Counted from the first letter of the stretch, positions 1 through 7,944 are shown. The stretch: 40,637 nucleotides of DNA from Clostridiales bacterium (GCA_022773945.1 JALFNS010000019.1:1-40637); one strand, 5' to 3'. The notes: generated by a model from the letters alone, not told the origin. Numbers and translations are program-made.

Positions 1-830
1 CTAACTACCCTGGTGCTTTTGAGGACAACTTTCTCCTTCTGGTTCGGTTTCTCCTCCTGCATTATTGCAGCTATGGATTCAGGCGTTAGTTTTTCCTCAT
101 TCAAGAGTCTTCTCATCCTTATTGTTTGATCGTGGGATGGAGTACATGCTTCTCTCTCCATGTTCATCAGCAGGGATTTCTGATGTTTCTTTGGAAAGTA
201 GGAGATTTCGACAGCCGGCCTCATGGCAATCTGTCCTTCATCAACCATCTCGAGAATTTCTGGGATGAGTTCTGTGAGGCGGATATAGCGTTGTATCTGA
301 TTTCTGCTTTCTCCAACATCTGCAGCCAAAGCAGCATCTGAACGCAACTTCGTCCCCACTGGGGACAAAGTTAAATCTGTCCTCTCGCCCTGTCTTTTCA
401 TAGCCTCCAGTCTCATCTTATAAGCAAATGCCTTTTCACTAGGAAGAATTGTTGTTCTCTGCAGATTACTGTCACACATCATTATGATGGCGTTGTCTCT
501 ATCCATCTTCACGACTTCTCCTCGAATGGTGTGCAGTCCAAGTAACTCGCAGGCTCTCTTCCTTCTGTGACCGGATATCATTTCAAGCTTTCCACCCGGA
601 AGCTCTCTTACAGTAACAGGAGTAAGGACTCCATTCTCTCTGATGCTTTCAACAAGATTCATCATGTCTTCATCATCCTTAACCTTATATGGATGGTCCG
701 GAAAATCCGCTATCTCCCTTATAGGCAGTTCCCTTATTCTCGGAAGCTTACGCTCATCTCTTATTTCCTGTGTAGTGAAGATATCATCTACACTGTTCAG
801 CTCGAACTTTGGCTTTTTCTCTTTCGGCAT
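1..830 (-). CDS. parB: ParB/RepB/Spo0J-family partition protein, partial (C-terminus off the left edge)
   Basis: Partition or nucleoid-occlusion type DNA-binding protein, expected to bind centromere sites and work with the adjacent ParA. The reading frame from ATG at 830 stays open to base 1, at least 276 codons. Near residues 85-95 it has the ParB box (ISGHRRKRACELLG), followed by a DSNLQR segment typical of ParB N-terminal domains, then a helix-turn-helix-like stretch around AADVGESRNQIQRYIRL. The last visible part is Lys/Glu rich. A strong AAGGAGG lies 10 nt before the ATG, inside the end of parA, so the two genes overlap by 47 nt and are probably translationally coupled. It resembles the ParB homologues of plasmids and conjugative elements more than chromosomal Spo0J, and the A+T-rich composition agrees. 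The call rests on motifs; the true C-terminus is not visible. Confidence 0.85.
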   Translation of the reverse strand, partial: MPKEKKPKFELNSVDDIFTTQEIRDERKLPRIRELPIREIADFPDHPYKVKDDEDMMNLVESIRENGVLTPVTVRELPGGKLEMISGHRRKRACELLGLHTIRGEVVKMDRDNAIIMMCDSNLQRTTILPSEKAFAYKMRLEAMKRQGERTDLTLSPVGTKLRSDAALAADVGESRNQIQRYIRLTELIPEILEMVDEGQIAMRPAVEISYFPKKHQKSLLMNMEREACTPSHDQTIRMRRLLNEEKLTPESIAAIMQEEKPNQKEKVVLKSTRVV

Positions 831-1605
831 CACGAATCACCTCCTTTGCCAGACCTGCATATGCCTTTGCGACATCACTGCCCGGTTCGTATGCGAATAT
901 GCTTACTCCCCTTGCTGCGGTTTCAGCAGCCTTAATTCTCATCGGTATCTGGTTATCATAAATCTTGATGTGTTTGCCGTAACTGGTGCGAATTATCTCA
1001 GGCACCTCTTTCGCAAAGCTTGTTCTGTTGTCAACAAGAGTCATGAGCACACCATCTACCTTAAGGTCAGGATTAACATATCTCTGCACCCTGTTTACGG
1101 TTCTCAGAAGCTGTTCCATGCCTTTAGCCGGAAGATAGTGAGACTGAACCGGGATAATAACACTATCAGCTGCAGACAGTGCATTGATGGTTATCATTCC
1201 AAGAGACGGCATACAGTCAATCACCACAAAGTCGAAATTGTCTTTGACTCTGTCCAGATAGCACTTGAGTATCCGCTCTCTGTTCATGGTGCTTACAAGA
1301 CTCATTTCCATGGCTGAGAGTTCGAGATTCGCCGGAAGAAGAGTGATTCCCTCATCACTCTGAATGAATCCCTCTGCCGGATTGAATCTCTCCTCATTGA
1401 TGGATTTGGTCATCATGGTTGAAACTGTTGTGTCTATCTCATCAGTTCTCCCATAACCAAAACAGGTGCTCAGGTCAGCCTGGGGATCCAGGTCAACAAG
1501 AAGCACCTTCTTTCCTTCCATTGCAAGCGCAACGCCCAGATTGGCTGCGGTAGTCGTTTTGCCTACGCCGCCTTTCTGGTTACATATGGCTATAACCTTA
1601 CTCAT
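784..1605 (-). CDS. parA: ParA-family ATPase (chromosome/plasmid partition)
   Basis: Deviant Walker-type ATPase that drives segregation or positioning of DNA together with ParB. The N-terminus shows the ParA signature: deviant Walker A CNQKGGVGKTTTAANLG about ten residues in, then LLVDLDPQADLST (A'), and VVIDCMPSLGMITINAL (Walker B region). About 273 residues is normal for the family. I chose ATG at 1605; a GTG nine bases upstream (1614) is also possible. The start overlaps the stop of the upstream small gene by 8 nt (ATGAGTAA), and parB begins inside its 3' end, so orf151-parA-parB is one tight operon. It is probably carried by the element integrated next to the tRNA-Leu rather than being the chromosome's own Soj. 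Confidence 0.9.
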   Translation of the reverse strand: MSKVIAICNQKGGVGKTTTAANLGVALAMEGKKVLLVDLDPQADLSTCFGYGRTDEIDTTVSTMMTKSINEERFNPAEGFIQSDEGITLLPANLELSAMEMSLVSTMNRERILKCYLDRVKDNFDFVVIDCMPSLGMITINALSAADSVIIPVQSHYLPAKGMEQLLRTVNRVQRYVNPDLKVDGVLMTLVDNRTSFAKEVPEIIRTSYGKHIKIYDNQIPMRIKAAETAARGVSIFAYEPGSDVAKAYAGLAKEVIRDAEREKAKVRAEQCR

Positions 1606-2053
1606 CGTCAGCACCTGCCTTCATATGTCTGCAACACTCGCAGTCACCGAAGCATGCACCCATGCATCCTCTGCAGTGGTCTTCCTCTTCTTCATCGTCA
1701 AAGAAGAGTTCCTCGGCTGCGCAGGCTGTGAAATGTTCCAGAAATGAATCAATGAATGATTCGTTCTTATCTGCCACATAGAACAGCACTCTTCCGAATG
1801 ACATCTCACCGGCATCAATAAGTCCGGCAAACACAAGGCCCATTGAAAACCATCTTCCTTCGCATCTTGATTCACAGAACTTCTCAAGACAGTATTCGAA
1901 ATCATCCATGGCATCGTCCATTTCAAAGAAATCTCTCCAGCGATTGAATGCTTCTACTGCGAGAATTCTGCTTACTTCATTCTGAATTGCTTCAGGCGTT
2001 ACATACTTCTTTTCCTTCACTATAACTTTCTTTACAACTTTCACTTTTTTCAT
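1598..2053 (-). CDS. Small acidic Cys-rich protein heading the par operon
   Basis: A 151-residue protein I do not recognise. It starts with a Lys/Val-rich segment (MKKVKVVKKVIVKEKKYVTP), continues with an acidic helical middle, and ends with a Cys cluster (CRGCMGACFGDCECCRH), followed by GADDE. Eight closely packed Cys plus a His suggest metal binding, which is inference. The start at 2053 has TAGGAGG 6 nt upstream; a longer in-frame reading to 2323 would cross a terminator and part of the tRNA, so I rejected it. The stop codon overlaps the parA start. Position at the head of a parA-parB operon suggests an accessory or regulatory role in partition. Confidence 0.7.
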   Translation of the reverse strand: MKKVKVVKKVIVKEKKYVTPEAIQNEVSRILAVEAFNRWRDFFEMDDAMDDFEYCLEKFCESRCEGRWFSMGLVFAGLIDAGEMSFGRVLFYVADKNESFIDSFLEHFTACAAEELFFDDEEEEDHCRGCMGACFGDCECCRHMKAGADDE

Positions 2054-2078
2054 GTCATACCTCCTACATATGGAAATC

Positions 2079-2106
2079 AAAAAAGCCATATCCCGATTGA
2101 TATGGC
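2079..2106 (-). terminator. Rho-independent terminator upstream of the par operon
   Basis: GCCATAT and ATATGGC arms (2100-2106 and 2085-2091) with an 8-nt loop, followed on the minus strand by six T. It sits between the tRNA/iteron region and the ribosome binding site of orf151, so it would stop read-through from the tRNA or from an unseen short RNA, or attenuate the par operon. Confidence 0.7.
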
Positions 2107-2172
2107 CATGTATCTTCCATATGTATTCGCACCCTGAAGTCCCTTTTCGATGAGGGACGCAATCGTTTTGAA

Positions 2173-2207
2173 TGCACTCAGGTGCACCTGTATGCACCCA
2201 CCTGCAC
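2173..2207. repeat. Four TGCAC iterons phased at exactly 10 bp
   Basis: TGCAC starts at 2173, 2183, 2193 and 2203, that is, the same word on the same helical face four times. The second copy lies in the perfect palindrome AGGTGCACCT. A further inverted repeat GTCCCT/AGGGAC (2139-2144, 2153-2158) is close by. The array lies 120-150 bp upstream of the orf151-parA-parB operon. Possible roles are a partition-complex operator/centromere or an excision or replication protein site. Confidence 0.6.
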
Positions 2208-2250
2208 TTTTCACAAATCGCCGGAACCATTGGCGTTGCTGACTTCCCGT

Positions 2251-2281
2251 GAAAATAAAGAGACCGGAGCATTTTGCTCCG
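2251..2281 (-). terminator. Terminator downstream of tRNA-Leu
   Basis: CGGAGCA/TGCTCCG stem (2275-2281 and 2265-2271) with a 3-nt loop, followed on the minus strand by a T-rich run ending in TTTATTTT. It lies 12 nt after the tRNA 3' end and is the obvious terminator for it. Confidence 0.65.
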
Positions 2282-2293
2282 ATCTGCAAAGTG

Positions 2294-2376
2294 TGGTGCG
2301 CCTTGAGGGACTTGAACCCCCACGCTCTCGCACTAGAACCTAAATCTAGCGTGTCTGCCAATTCCACCAAAGGCGC
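2294..2376 (-). tRNA. tRNA-Leu (anticodon UAG)
   Basis: Class II tRNA on the minus strand. Acceptor arms GCGCCTT (2370-2376) and AAGGCGC (2298-2304) pair perfectly, followed by discriminator A and an encoded CCA (2294-2296). The D arm reads GGTGGAATTGGCAGAC, the anticodon stem CTAGA/TCTAG encloses TTTAGGT (anticodon TAG), there is a long variable arm, and the T arm has the TTCAAGT loop. The 3' end faces the low-GC par region, the usual geometry for an element integrated at a tRNA 3' end. Confidence 0.95.
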
Positions 2377-2392
2377 GCACTCAAGCCTTTGT

Positions 2393-2421
2393 ATTATAAC
2401 ACAGACAAAGGCTTTTGCGAA
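2393..2421 (-). promoter_or_regulatory. Promoter of tRNA-Leu
   Basis: TATAAT at 2398-2393, preceded by TG one base upstream (extended -10), with TTCGCA 17 bp further upstream as -35. The expected start is about 10 nt before the mature tRNA 5' end. The promoter lies within a 10-bp inverted repeat (AAGCCTTTGT/ACAAAGGCTT, 2383-2414). Confidence 0.6.
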
Positions 2422-2425
2422 TGTT

Positions 2426-4207
2426 TTATTTGATTTTGCAGCCGGAATCGTTCTTGTAGATGCAGTTCTTCCGTCTGTAGCAGGTTCTGCACTCTTTGTT
2501 GCAGGTCGGTTCTCCTTCCTTGTTAAGACGGATCACGTCGGACGGCTTCAGCATGCCCCGGTCTCTCTCCACCGATTCGGCTTCGGCGGCTGCGGCCTTT
2601 GCGTCTTCTATCGCTTCCGCTTCCTCCTCGGTGATGAGGCCGTAGTCCAGCTTGTATGCCGTCATGTCGTAGCCCTGTTCCTCGCACTCGAGAATGTGCT
2701 TGATCATCTCCTCGCGATTGGCGTCCTTCTCGGCCAGCTCCTCGGCAACACCGCGGAGTGCCGCAGGTCCGTCCGCCATTTCCGCCTGTGCGGAGCGAGT
2801 CTTGATTCCCAGCTCGTTCTCCTCCGGCTTGACGAATTTGAATCCCAGGCTCTTCTCAAGAAGCTTGATGGCTCCCTCGCGATGCTTCACGCTGAGCACT
2901 CCCAGAGAGGCCATTATATAGTCGTTGTCAACGGCAATCTGCGCGTGATGCGTCGGGAAAAGCCTCGTTCCCGTCTGGTCGTACTCGCAGATTCTGCCCA
3001 TGATTTCTTTTCTGTGCGGCAGGCGCGTCAGTGCTCCGCCGGTTCCCACTATGTATTTCACCGGGGTCAGGTCCTTGCCTTCTGCCACGGTGCTCCTGCC
3101 GGAAGGTCCGTAAATATATCTGATCTGTCCGGCATGACGTTCGACTGCCTTCATCACGGCTTCCTCCGTGAGAATCTCGACCATCTTGATTTCATCCTCG
3201 TTCTTAGGTATGGCCACGTAGCTCTCCAGAGTTCTGTCCGGATCGAATCCGGCTTCCTCCGCCATCTCTCTGAACTTCTCCTCACCGATTGACTCGATAA
3301 CTTTCATGCGGTTGACGTATACTCCCAGGTCACCTTCAACCGTTCTCTTGGCCTTTGGTTCCGGAGCCGTCAGGATACGTGCCACATTGTCCGATTCGGT
3401 GGCTACCGTGTGCACATCTGTCGTGGCTCCGCCAACGTCAATGACAGTCACATCTCCCAGGCAGTCGTAAAGCAGCTTGGTGCACTGCATTACTGCGCCC
3501 GGTGTTGGGATTATAGGTCCGCTGACCATGTCGCGCACGTGCTCCATCCCCGGCGCCTTGGTGATGTTGTCCTCGAAAGCGTCCTGGATAACACGCCTGC
3601 ACGGTTCCACGTTCATGTCGTCTATCTTCGGGTAAACGTTCTCTACATTATAAAGCGTCTGCCCCGACTCCTCATCAAAGATTAGTTCCATCTCCTCCTG
3701 GTTCTCCACATTACCTGCATAGATTATCGGTGTGTTCAGTCCCAGGCTTCTGATTTTCTCCGCGTTGTCGATGGCGGTATCTCTCTCGCCGTAGTCAACG
3801 CCGCCTGCTATGAGGATAAGGTTCGGGTTTATCTCCTTGATTTTAGCCAGGTCCGTGCGGCGCAGCTTGCCCGCCGTTATATAATGTATGATTCCGCCCG
3901 CACCCAGAGCCGCTTCCTTGGCCGCTCTGGCGGTCATATCGTATACCAGTCCGTGAACCGTCATCTTGAGTCCGCCGGCCGCCGAGGATGTCGCCAGCAT
4001 TTCATCGTACTCAAGGCTGTCGATATTCATTTTCGCGCAAAGATCGTCTATGGCTCCCTGCAGACCCACTCTCACGTCCCCTTCCAGCACGGAGGTCGGC
4101 GCCTGACCCTGGGCCCAGAATATCGGGTTCTCTGTATCTATATCCTTAAATGCGTTGACGACCGTCGTCGTCGAGCCGATTTCGGCTACAAGCACATCTA
4201 CTTTCAT
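2426..4207 (-). CDS. GlmL/MutL-family actin-like ATPase, probable ornithine aminomutase partner
   Basis: Member of the GlmL/MutL family, ASKHA-fold ATPases found beside B12-dependent carbon-skeleton and amino mutases and thought to act as reactivating or chaperone factors. The N-terminus has the phosphate-binding loop (VAEIGSTTTVVNAF); ILIAGGVDYGERDTA and VIDVGGATTDVHTV follow, the latter being the second phosphate motif. At about 593 residues it is longer than classical GlmL (roughly 460). The last 40 residues form a Cys-rich tail (CNKECRTCYRRKNC plus a final Cys) that looks metal-binding. I prefer ATG at 4207 (8 nt after AAGGAG) to the one at 4213. It follows the nuclease-like gene by about 30 nt and closes the ornithine locus, so OraSE is the natural client; that link is inference from context. 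Confidence 0.85.
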   Translation of the reverse strand: MKVDVLVAEIGSTTTVVNAFKDIDTENPIFWAQGQAPTSVLEGDVRVGLQGAIDDLCAKMNIDSLEYDEMLATSSAAGGLKMTVHGLVYDMTARAAKEAALGAGGIIHYITAGKLRRTDLAKIKEINPNLILIAGGVDYGERDTAIDNAEKIRSLGLNTPIIYAGNVENQEEMELIFDEESGQTLYNVENVYPKIDDMNVEPCRRVIQDAFEDNITKAPGMEHVRDMVSGPIIPTPGAVMQCTKLLYDCLGDVTVIDVGGATTDVHTVATESDNVARILTAPEPKAKRTVEGDLGVYVNRMKVIESIGEEKFREMAEEAGFDPDRTLESYVAIPKNEDEIKMVEILTEEAVMKAVERHAGQIRYIYGPSGRSTVAEGKDLTPVKYIVGTGGALTRLPHRKEIMGRICEYDQTGTRLFPTHHAQIAVDNDYIMASLGVLSVKHREGAIKLLEKSLGFKFVKPEENELGIKTRSAQAEMADGPAALRGVAEELAEKDANREEMIKHILECEEQGYDMTAYKLDYGLITEEEAEAIEDAKAAAAEAESVERDRGMLKPSDVIRLNKEGEPTCNKECRTCYRRKNCIYKNDSGCKIK

Positions 4208-4236
4208 CTTCATGTCTCCTTCTTCTGCCTTTGCTC

Positions 4237-5136
4237 CTACTTCAGCAGCAATCGCTTGAGCAGCTTGCCGCGAATCTCCGCTTCCACAATATCCGCGTCG
4301 CAGCTTCCTTCTTCATTATCGTATGTTTCGATATAATTCTTCCACGGGTAAATCCCCACGCTCTCATAAATCCCCTTCTTCCACAGATGCCGCTTCAGAT
4401 ACTCCGGATCCTCCAGCATCCCAGCATGCTCCCAGTAATGCTCCCCGTCAATAACATTCAGGAAGGTGAAATCCGGTGCGAGCACCACGTTTCCGCCCAC
4501 GAACAGAAGCTGTTCATATCTGAAAGGCACGTCGTATTTGTAGAGCAGCTCCGCTATTATCACTTCCGACTTGCTCCTCACCTTGAGTCCCCTGGAAGTT
4601 GTCATCGTCCGCCGCTCCGGATTCCTGTCGCTCATTCTGTATGGCGCCTCCGCCCAGGCTCTCTGTATTTCGCGGATTTCTTCCACCTGTGACGCGGACA
4701 GGGTTTTCGTTTCAATCGCGTGGCGAAGCGTCCGGGAGATCTCCGGGGTTCCGCTCCCGCCGTTTTTCAGCGGCCTTTCGCTCCAGTCCATGTATTCCTC
4801 AGAGATACCCCTAAAGGCAGCCGCCGTCTCCTCCCTCATTGATGCAAAATCATATGCCTCCAGTTTGCCTCCGGCCTTCTCCAGCACGCTGATGTCATTC
4901 TCAAGGTGTGTTTTCTGGATTTCCAGATACTTCTTCCGGGTCAGCGCCCTGATCAGCTCGGGTTTGCGACCGATACCCTGTTTGGATGCGGCGGTTTCAT
5001 GGATATATTTAGTATATTTCCCGCTTTTTTCTTTGCGCAGTCTTCCTTCCGGGCACAGTTCAAGCTCTTTAGTGGTTTTTTGAAGGTTTTCCCTCAAATT
5101 TTCCACTAAATTTTCTACTTTTTCCTTGGTATACAT
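4237..5136 (-). CDS. PD-(D/E)XK nuclease-like protein of unknown function
   Basis: A 299-residue protein of a family seen as uncharacterised genes in many Firmicutes. The N-terminal half (about 1-125) is charged and probably helical/coiled. The C-terminal half shows a PD-(D/E)XK-like order: RSKSE (Glu191) at the start of a helix, APDFTFL (Asp222), and WEHAGM (Glu236-His237), followed by DPEYLKRHLWKKGIYESVGIYPWKN typical of this family. Whether it cuts nucleic acid is unknown. It sits between oraE and the GlmL-like gene, separated from oraE by about 200 bp of A+T-rich DNA with its own likely promoter, and is closely followed by the GlmL gene. No biochemical link to ornithine fermentation is evident. 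Confidence 0.7.
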   Translation of the reverse strand: MYTKEKVENLVENLRENLQKTTKELELCPEGRLRKEKSGKYTKYIHETAASKQGIGRKPELIRALTRKKYLEIQKTHLENDISVLEKAGGKLEAYDFASMREETAAAFRGISEEYMDWSERPLKNGGSGTPEISRTLRHAIETKTLSASQVEEIREIQRAWAEAPYRMSDRNPERRTMTTSRGLKVRSKSEVIIAELLYKYDVPFRYEQLLFVGGNVVLAPDFTFLNVIDGEHYWEHAGMLEDPEYLKRHLWKKGIYESVGIYPWKNYIETYDNEEGSCDADIVEAEIRGKLLKRLLLK

Positions 5137-5290
5137 CGTTTCACCCTCATTTTAGTGGATTTTTGGATTAATATACCTTGATTTTACCACAATTTAATAT
5201 TTTTAGGGGAATTTCTCCATAATTTTACTAAAATGCCCCTAATCCTCCCGGCCGGATTCTCCAGCAGAAGATTTTGCGGTAAATACACAC
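5137..5290 (-). promoter_or_regulatory. A+T-rich leader/promoter region between oraE and the nuclease-like gene
   Basis: Strikingly A+T rich compared with its flanks, with several TATATTA/TAAAAT -10-like words and an inverted repeat TTAGGGG/CCCCTAA (5236-5242 and 5203-5209). No single promoter can be chosen with confidence, but it is the only plausible start region for the nuclease-GlmL pair if transcription of the ornithine operon is reduced after oraE. Confidence 0.35.
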
Positions 5291-5322
5291 ACGCGGGCCG
5301 GAGATTGGACCCCGACCCGCGT
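5291..5322 (-). terminator. Hairpin after oraE
   Basis: ACGCGGG/CCCGCGT arms with a partly paired loop, 16 nt after the oraE stop. The downstream minus-strand sequence is only weakly T-rich (GTGTGTGTATTT), so it may be a leaky terminator or an RNA-stabilising stem. Confidence 0.45.
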
Positions 5323-5337
5323 AATCAGTCTGTAAAA

Positions 5338-7578
5338 TTAGATTTCAGCTTCTACTTCAGGCGGTTCTTCGCCACGTCTTCTCATTGCTTCCTCGCAGAG
5401 GAATGTAGCAACGTCGATTCCGTGGGAATCTCTGCCGAAGCCTTCGTCGATGCCGGTTTCTCTGGCTTCCTCAGGAATTACCTGAGTTCCGCCGGCCGCG
5501 ATGATAACCTTGTCACGGATACCCTTCTCGATAGCAAGCTCATTGATCTTCTTCATGTTCTTGTAGTGAACGTTGTCGTGGGAGATGATCGTGGATGCCA
5601 GTATAGCATTGGCATTCAGCTCAACTGCAGCGTCAACCAGCTTTTCTACAGGAACTGAAGTTCCCAGGTAGTGAACCTTAACGCCCCACTTCTCGATTCC
5701 GCCGTGCTTGATGTTGATGATCTCACGGAGACCTACCGAGTGCTCGTCGTTACCTACTGTACCGCAGACAACTACCATAGGGTGCTCCTCGAATTCCTTG
5801 TAGAGCACTTCATCCGGCTGATGATGCGGTGGAGCAGGAATCTCGAGAGTTGAAGGATCGATGTCGAACGGAACCTTGCCCTTCATTTCGATTCTTGTAC
5901 CCTCAGCGTTCTGGAGGACTTCCTTACTGATAACAACAGGCTCGTCAAGACCCAGCTTGTGGCCGATCTCCAGTGCTACTGCCTCAGCAGCTCTGGCGTG
6001 AGTAGGAATGCACATTGTCAGGAGGATAGTTCCGTCTCCGCACCACTCAACTTCAGGCTTGATAGCCTCGCCGTTGTGGTACTTGGCAACCTTCTCCAGC
6101 CTTCTGTCAACGCAGTCTTCCTCATCCAGCTCGTCGATGTATACGATCTTGCTTCTGTCTTCGAATGTACATCCGCCGATGAGTGCTGCCGGATCCTCAG
6201 GATCTCCGCCGTACTGCTCAACGTTGTTGTTTCCGAAGTGAGCTGTTACAGGAGCCATGTAGTCGTCTTCTCTCTCGAAGATGTAGCCGTAGCCTACGCC
6301 GCCGTCCAGCTTACGAGCGATTCCGTCGCCGTTTCTCTCAGGATACTTGCCTGAGTCAACGAAGAATCCTTCTTCAACAGCCTTGAAGTATCCGCCGACC
6401 TCAACGATCTCTTCCATGAAGAGGAGAGCTCTTTCTTTGATCTCTCTGGCGTTCTCGCGGAGAGGGCCGTCCTTCTTGAGTTCAACCATTTCCATGAGGC
6501 CGTCAAGTCCGATGAGGGTCTGCTTGGCGTTGTCACATGCTTCGATGTTGTAGATGTGCCAAGGAACGTTTCTTCCCTCGTCAGGAGTGATTGTTGACTG
6601 AATGTCAGCACTTGTCAGCTTGGAGATGAGCATATTGAGAACGTGAGTTACTGTTGCTTCTCTGGCTGATGAGCAGATGTACTTGGTGTTCTGCTGTGCT
6701 CTCATCTTGTATCTGTCGCAGATCTCTCTCAGTGCTACAGCATACGGCAGGTCGTAGTATACACAAGGTCCCGGAGTAGCTGTAGGCGGAACTGTCGACA
6801 GTGAAATGTTCTCAGGCTTGATGCCAACCTTCTCTGAGAAGAGGGAGTTGATGGCGTGCTGAACGATGAGCTCAGGCATAACCTTCCATGCATCTCTGGC
6901 TGTAGCGTTGGCGTTGTGCGCTCCGTCGATCTGGAGCATGTCAGCCCACTGCATTACCTTCTTTGACTCGCATGCGTCAACGAAGGATCTGATAGCGTTG
7001 ATGTCTCTGTAGAGAACGTTGTACTGAGGGTCCTGGTGAGCTCCGTTAACGCCTTCTTCAGCGAACATTACAGCTACGTCAGGGCCTGCAACGCCTGATA
7101 CATATGAGTGGTAGTTGATCGGACGACCAACTTCGTCTTCTATGATATCGCAGGCTTTTCTCTGTGCTCTTACCTGCTTACGAGTGATAGGAACACCACC
7201 GATACCCTGAGGTGTACCTTCCATAAGTCCGTCGATATGTGACTGACCCATGTGTCTGATTACCATGAGATGGTCGGCACCGTGCCATGCGCCCATTCTC
7301 ATTCTTCTGATATCGTCCTCGAATCTTCCGGAAGCGATCTCTGTAGTGATTACAGGCATCGGCTGCGGGTCGATGTTCTCGAAGTACTTGGCCGGAGGAA
7401 GACCGATGCTGTTCTTAAGAGGCTTGGAACAGTCGTGATACTCGAAAGGTCCCATCTTAAGTCCCGGTGCAGGTTCTCTCCAGTGCCAGCCTCTTCTTCT
7501 AGGCTCGTACTTGTCAAGATCCTTCAGCAGCTCTTTAATGTTTAACTTTTCATTAGGCTCTAATTTGAAATCTGACAT
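5338..7578 (-). CDS. oraE: D-ornithine 4,5-aminomutase, large subunit (B12 and PLP)
   Basis: Catalytic subunit of ornithine 4,5-aminomutase, which uses adenosylcobalamin and PLP to move the delta-amino group of D-ornithine and give 2,4-diaminopentanoate. 746 residues, as expected. The large N-terminal part is the TIM-barrel region. The C-terminal Rossmann-like B12 domain starts near residue 600 with GNDEHSVGLREI: His613 is the lower cobalt ligand of the DxHxxG motif, and Lys624 (NIKHGG), eleven residues later, matches the His/Lys spacing I recall for the PLP lysine of the Clostridium sticklandii enzyme. Downstream motifs ASTIISHDNVHY and IIAAGGTQVIPEE are typical. It follows oraS by 12 nt. 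Codon use is strongly biased, as for a highly expressed catabolic gene. The enzyme needs D-ornithine, but no racemase gene is in the window. Confidence 0.95.
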   Translation of the reverse strand: MSDFKLEPNEKLNIKELLKDLDKYEPRRRGWHWREPAPGLKMGPFEYHDCSKPLKNSIGLPPAKYFENIDPQPMPVITTEIASGRFEDDIRRMRMGAWHGADHLMVIRHMGQSHIDGLMEGTPQGIGGVPITRKQVRAQRKACDIIEDEVGRPINYHSYVSGVAGPDVAVMFAEEGVNGAHQDPQYNVLYRDINAIRSFVDACESKKVMQWADMLQIDGAHNANATARDAWKVMPELIVQHAINSLFSEKVGIKPENISLSTVPPTATPGPCVYYDLPYAVALREICDRYKMRAQQNTKYICSSAREATVTHVLNMLISKLTSADIQSTITPDEGRNVPWHIYNIEACDNAKQTLIGLDGLMEMVELKKDGPLRENAREIKERALLFMEEIVEVGGYFKAVEEGFFVDSGKYPERNGDGIARKLDGGVGYGYIFEREDDYMAPVTAHFGNNNVEQYGGDPEDPAALIGGCTFEDRSKIVYIDELDEEDCVDRRLEKVAKYHNGEAIKPEVEWCGDGTILLTMCIPTHARAAEAVALEIGHKLGLDEPVVISKEVLQNAEGTRIEMKGKVPFDIDPSTLEIPAPPHHQPDEVLYKEFEEHPMVVVCGTVGNDEHSVGLREIINIKHGGIEKWGVKVHYLGTSVPVEKLVDAAVELNANAILASTIISHDNVHYKNMKKINELAIEKGIRDKVIIAAGGTQVIPEEARETGIDEGFGRDSHGIDVATFLCEEAMRRRGEEPPEVEAEI

Positions 7579-7590
7579 CTTCTTACCTCC

Positions 7591-7944
7591 TTATTTGAAA
7601 CTTGCAACAACTTCGTCCCAGTATTCGCCTGCAACAAGCTTCTCAGCAGCTTCCTTGGCGGAGAGATCGTGTGCCTTCATTACCTTGTAAACAACGTGTC
7701 CTGCACCGTGTCCCATGAGACCTCTGTCCATGCAGCCCTCAACTACCTTCTGAGTGTCCAGTGAGGAGACGCCCATTCTCAGCAGAACGGATCTCTCAAC
7801 TGAAGGAGTTGTATTCTTTCTTCCAAGCTCAAGAAGAGGATCTACAACCTGCTCCGTAAGTTCCCAGAATCTGTTGTAGAGTTCTTCGTCAGTCAGATTA
7901 GCTATATGCTTCCTGCGCTCTTCAAAATCATCTGCTCTTTTCAT
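7591..7944 (-). CDS. oraS: D-ornithine 4,5-aminomutase, small subunit
   Basis: Small partner of OraE, needed for a functional aminomutase. 117 residues, starting MKRADDFEERRKHIANL and containing NTTPSVERSVLLRMG and MDRGLMGHGAGHVVYK, close to what I remember of the C. sticklandii protein. The start at 7944 has AAAAGGAG upstream at good spacing; the in-frame ATG at 7974 adds ten basic residues not expected in the family, so I rejected it. It lies between ortB (40 nt upstream) and oraE (12 nt downstream). Confidence 0.93.
   Translation of the reverse strand: MKRADDFEERRKHIANLTDEELYNRFWELTEQVVDPLLELGRKNTTPSVERSVLLRMGVSSLDTQKVVEGCMDRGLMGHGAGHVVYKVMKAHDLSAKEAAEKLVAGEYWDEVVASFK

Noticed and set aside
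1598-2323. 241-residue version of the small par-operon protein
   Set aside because: Would start inside the tRNA gene and cross two terminators; the internal start at 2053 has an ideal AGGAGG.
2383-2414. Terminator for the GlmL-like gene
   Set aside because: The inverted repeat lacks a T-run on the minus strand and contains the -10 box of the tRNA-Leu promoter; treated as promoter context instead.
2249-3292. 347-codon frame on the plus strand
   Set aside because: Runs through the tRNA and antisense to the GlmL-like gene; product has no family features.
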